From Elusimicrobia bacterium CG08_land_8_20_14_0_20_44_26 (GTDB taxonomy: Bacteria > CG03): a stretch of DNA of 7,903 nt. The notes under the pieces were generated by a model. It worked only from the letters and a program-made list of their open reading frames with translations. It searched no databases and was not told the origin of the DNA. Positions 6,374 to 7,903 of this stretch are shown here, piece after piece. The position numbers and the translations under genes are program-made. Location of the stretch: positions 1 to 7,903 of the forward strand of contig PEXM01000086.1 of assembly GCA_002779055.1 (NCBI GenBank), given 5' to 3'. The stretch's first letter is position 1, and the number at the start of each line of letters is the position of its first letter.

Positions 6374-7194
6374 TGATACGTTATAAACCGACAACTTCAT
6401 CAAGGCGTTTCAGGACGAAGTCCTCAGGCGTGTATAAAGCAAAGCCGTATAAGCCATTAACTTTTTCGCAGAAGGCCTCCGGCGGCAGGAACAATCTCGG
6501 CAGGATGACCATGCGTTTCAGAGGTGGCGGCCACAAGAGACGCATAAGGCAGATTGACTTCAAAAGAGATAAATGGGATGTAAAAGGCATTGTGCAGACG
6601 GTGGAATACGATCCTGGGAGGTCCTGCAGGATTTCGCTTGTGAAGTACGCTGACGGGGATGTGCGGTATATTCTGCATCCGGAAGGTCTGCATGTGGGGA
6701 GATTCGTTATTTCTTCAAAAAACAAAGCTGCGCTGAAGCTCGGTAATGCAATGCCTATCAGTTTTATTCCCGGAGGCACTTTGGTTCATAATATAGAGAT
6801 GATACCGGGAGCCGGCGGCGCCATCGCGCGAAGCGCCGCAGGATGCGCGTCCATAATGAGTAAAGACGAAAAATACGCTGTTCTTAAAATGCCTTCCGGC
6901 GAAATAAGGAAGGTCTTTGTGAATTCGATGGCAACGATAGGCCGTCTTGATAATATAGAGCATTCGGCGGAAAACCTCGGCTGCGCCGGATCTAACCGCC
7001 ACCGCGGAAGGAGACCTCATGTCAGAGGCACCGCAATGAATGCCGTTGATCATCCGCATGGCGGAGGACGCGGCAGAAGTCACGGCAGTAATGTCCCGCG
7101 GTCCCCGACCGGCGTTCCCGCGAAAGGTTTTAAGACGAGGAAGCGGAGAAAATCATCGTCTAAGATGATAATTTCAAGGAAGAAAAGGAGATAA
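6373..7194 (+). CDS. rplB: 50S ribosomal protein L2
   Basis: L2 is the most conserved large-subunit protein. It is needed for subunit association and for the peptidyl-transferase centre. The product is 273 aa (usual about 272-280). Signatures are the N-terminal YKPTTSSRRF (4-13), GRNNLGRMTMRFRGGGHKR (38-56), IDFKRDKWDVKGIVQTVEYDPGR (61-83), the SH3-like RNA-binding domain through GGTLVHNIE (134-142), and the C-terminal VRGTAMNAVDHPHGGG (217-232). H227 matches E. coli His229, the residue long tied to peptidyl-transferase activity. The tail is strongly basic (KTRKRRKSSSK...KKRR). The start is the ATG at 6373, which gives the full family N-terminus; GGGG at 6361-6364 is the only Shine-Dalgarno-like sequence. 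The leader is unusual (see arrays). Confidence 0.97.
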   Translation: MIRYKPTTSSRRFRTKSSGVYKAKPYKPLTFSQKASGGRNNLGRMTMRFRGGGHKRRIRQIDFKRDKWDVKGIVQTVEYDPGRSCRISLVKYADGDVRYILHPEGLHVGRFVISSKNKAALKLGNAMPISFIPGGTLVHNIEMIPGAGGAIARSAAGCASIMSKDEKYAVLKMPSGEIRKVFVNSMATIGRLDNIEHSAENLGCAGSNRHRGRRPHVRGTAMNAVDHPHGGGRGRSHGSNVPRSPTGVPAKGFKTRKRRKSSSKMIISRKKRR

Positions 7195-7203
7195 ACTGTT
7201 ACA

Positions 7204-7488
7204 ATGAGTAGATCCACAAAAAAAGGTCCGTATATCAGCGAGACGCTGCTTGATAAAGTCGGAAAATCAAGGAAAAGCGGAAAGAAAGCGCCCATAAAAA
7301 CATGGGCGCGCTCTTCCGTGATAATACCTGACTGGGTGGGTATGACGTTTCTCGTGCATAACGGCAAGCGTTTTATTCCGGTGTATGTGACGGAAGCGAT
7401 GGTCGGAAATAAGCTCGGCGAGTTTTCTCCGACGAGATTTTTCAAAGGACACGGGCAGGGGCACAAAGAAGCCGTGGAGCTGAAATAA
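7204..7488 (+). CDS. rpsS: 30S ribosomal protein S19
   Basis: S19 binds the 30S head with S13 and contacts the A-site finger and tRNA. The product is 94 aa (usual about 87-95). Signatures are [61 protein letters not shown] in pieces (about 31-79), and GHG near the C-terminus. WARSSVI replaces the more usual WSRRSTI, a minor change. The ATG at 7204 follows the rplB stop by nine bases, with AAGGAG inside the rplB 3' end (7185-7190), 13 bases upstream. It is standard S10-operon order. Confidence 0.97.
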   Translation: MSRSTKKGPYISETLLDKVGKSRKSGKKAPIKTWARSSVIIPDWVGMTFLVHNGKRFIPVYVTEAMVGNKLGEFSPTRFFKGHGQGHKEAVELK

Positions 7489-7492
7489 CTTT

Positions 7493-7813
7493 ATGGAGTA
7501 TAAGGCAAAAGCGAAATTTGTGAGATGCCCGCCGAAGAAGGTTGCCAGGTATCTCAATATGGTAAGGGGAGCGAATATAGACGAGGCTCTCGCAAAACTT
7601 GACGCAATGAACAATGCGACGACAAAAGCGATATCAAAGGTTATAAAAGCGGCGGCTGCCGGAGGCAAGGTCTCCGGAAGAAAGAGAATAAAGAAGATTT
7701 TTGTAACGGCTGGTCCTTCTCTCAAAAGAATGAGACCGGAGGCCTTCGGCAGGGCGCATTCGTATAAGAGAAGAATGTCTCACATAAATGTAGAATTGGA
7801 GGAGGCAAGTTGA
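7493..7813 (+). CDS. rplV: 50S ribosomal protein L22
   Basis: L22 spans the large subunit, and its long beta-hairpin forms part of the tunnel constriction with L4 (the macrolide-resistance site). The product is 106 aa, slightly short of the usual 110-115. Signatures are AKAKFVRCPPKKVARYLNMVRG (5-26), the hairpin region GPSLKRMRPEAFGRAHSYKRRMSH (about 74-97) and the terminal INVELEE. The hairpin tip has normal length, so no macrolide-resistance deletion is seen. The middle helix and loop (AAAAGGKVSGRKRIKK) lack the usual asparagine-rich NAENN-type segment, which accounts for the shorter length. The ATG at 7493 is four bases after the rpsS stop, with GGAG at 7476-7479. It ends just before the tandem repeats. 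Confidence 0.95.
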   Translation: MEYKAKAKFVRCPPKKVARYLNMVRGANIDEALAKLDAMNNATTKAISKVIKAAAAGGKVSGRKRIKKIFVTAGPSLKRMRPEAFGRAHSYKRRMSHINVELEEAS

Positions 7814-7903
7814 ACCCCCTCTCAATCTCCCCCTTGGAAAGTGGGAGAGGTGAAGAGAACCCCCTCTCAATCTCCCCCTTGGAAAGTGGGAGAGGTGAAG
7901 AGA
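7814..7903 (+). repeat. Two tandem 45-bp hairpin-bearing units after rplV
   Basis: The units are 7814-7858 and 7859-7903, apparently identical, and the array may continue beyond the window. Each holds CTCCCCCTT and AAGTGGGAG (7827-7835/7839-7847 in unit 1), an imperfect 9-bp stem with one mismatch and loop GGA. Each ends with GAGAGGTGAAGAGA, which is close to the spacer of the rplC units. The CTCTCAATCTCC lead is shared with 655-690. rpsC is expected beyond, so these units separate rplV from the rest of the operon. Confidence 0.85.

Noticed and set aside
5043..7903. CRISPR array
   Set aside because: The repeats are directly tandem or isolated, with no unique spacers of constant length and no cas genes.

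Overview
The window is one head-to-tail stretch of a bacterial translation operon, with every gene on the + strand. In order it holds the 3' end of rpsL, then rpsG, fusA, tuf, rpsJ, rplC, rplD, rplW, rplB, rpsS and rplV. This is the classic str cluster (S12, S7, EF-G, EF-Tu) joined directly to the start of the S10 cluster (S10, L3, L4, L23, L2, S19, L22). The next gene is expected to be rpsC, just past the right edge. All genes look intact and functional. The proteins are bacterial type, but I do not recognise a close cultured relative. A member of an uncultured phylum (Omnitrophota- or Elusimicrobiota-like) is possible, but that is a guess and not an assignment.

Layout. From 1 to 639, rpsL and rpsG overlap by ATGA. 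From 640 to 722 is a short gap with a palindrome. From 723 to 4413, fusA, tuf and rpsJ are compact: tuf has the only textbook Shine-Dalgarno sequence, and tuf/rpsJ overlap by ATGA. From 4413 to 7813 are the S10-cluster genes, with overlaps at rpsJ/rplC and rplD/rplW. No promoter, S10-type leader or Rho-independent terminator is visible, so the genes are most simply read as one transcript with translational coupling. The products are the EF-Tu and EF-G GTPases plus early-assembling ribosomal proteins; L3, L4, L22 and L23 line the exit tunnel or the 23S core.

The unusual content is a family of small C-rich/G-rich palindromic repeats that has entered this normally tight operon at six places. They lie in the rpsG-fusA gap, inside fusA (in frame, in an enlarged G-domain loop), as two 64-bp tandem units at the 3' end of rplC (which add a foreign tail to L3), at the 3' end of rplD (which adds a similar tail to L4 in the same reading frame), in the rplW-rplB gap, and as two 45-bp tandem units after rplV. 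In silico removal of the two 64-bp units from rplC gives an L3 that ends in a short basic tail just before rplD, which strongly suggests insertion or expansion. The rplW-rplB gap also holds A-rich 8-bp tandem arrays that look like a duplicated and expanded copy of the rplC-rplD junction, ending in a five-codon mini-ORF that overlaps the rplB start. Separately, EF-Tu carries a five-cysteine cluster in its G domain.
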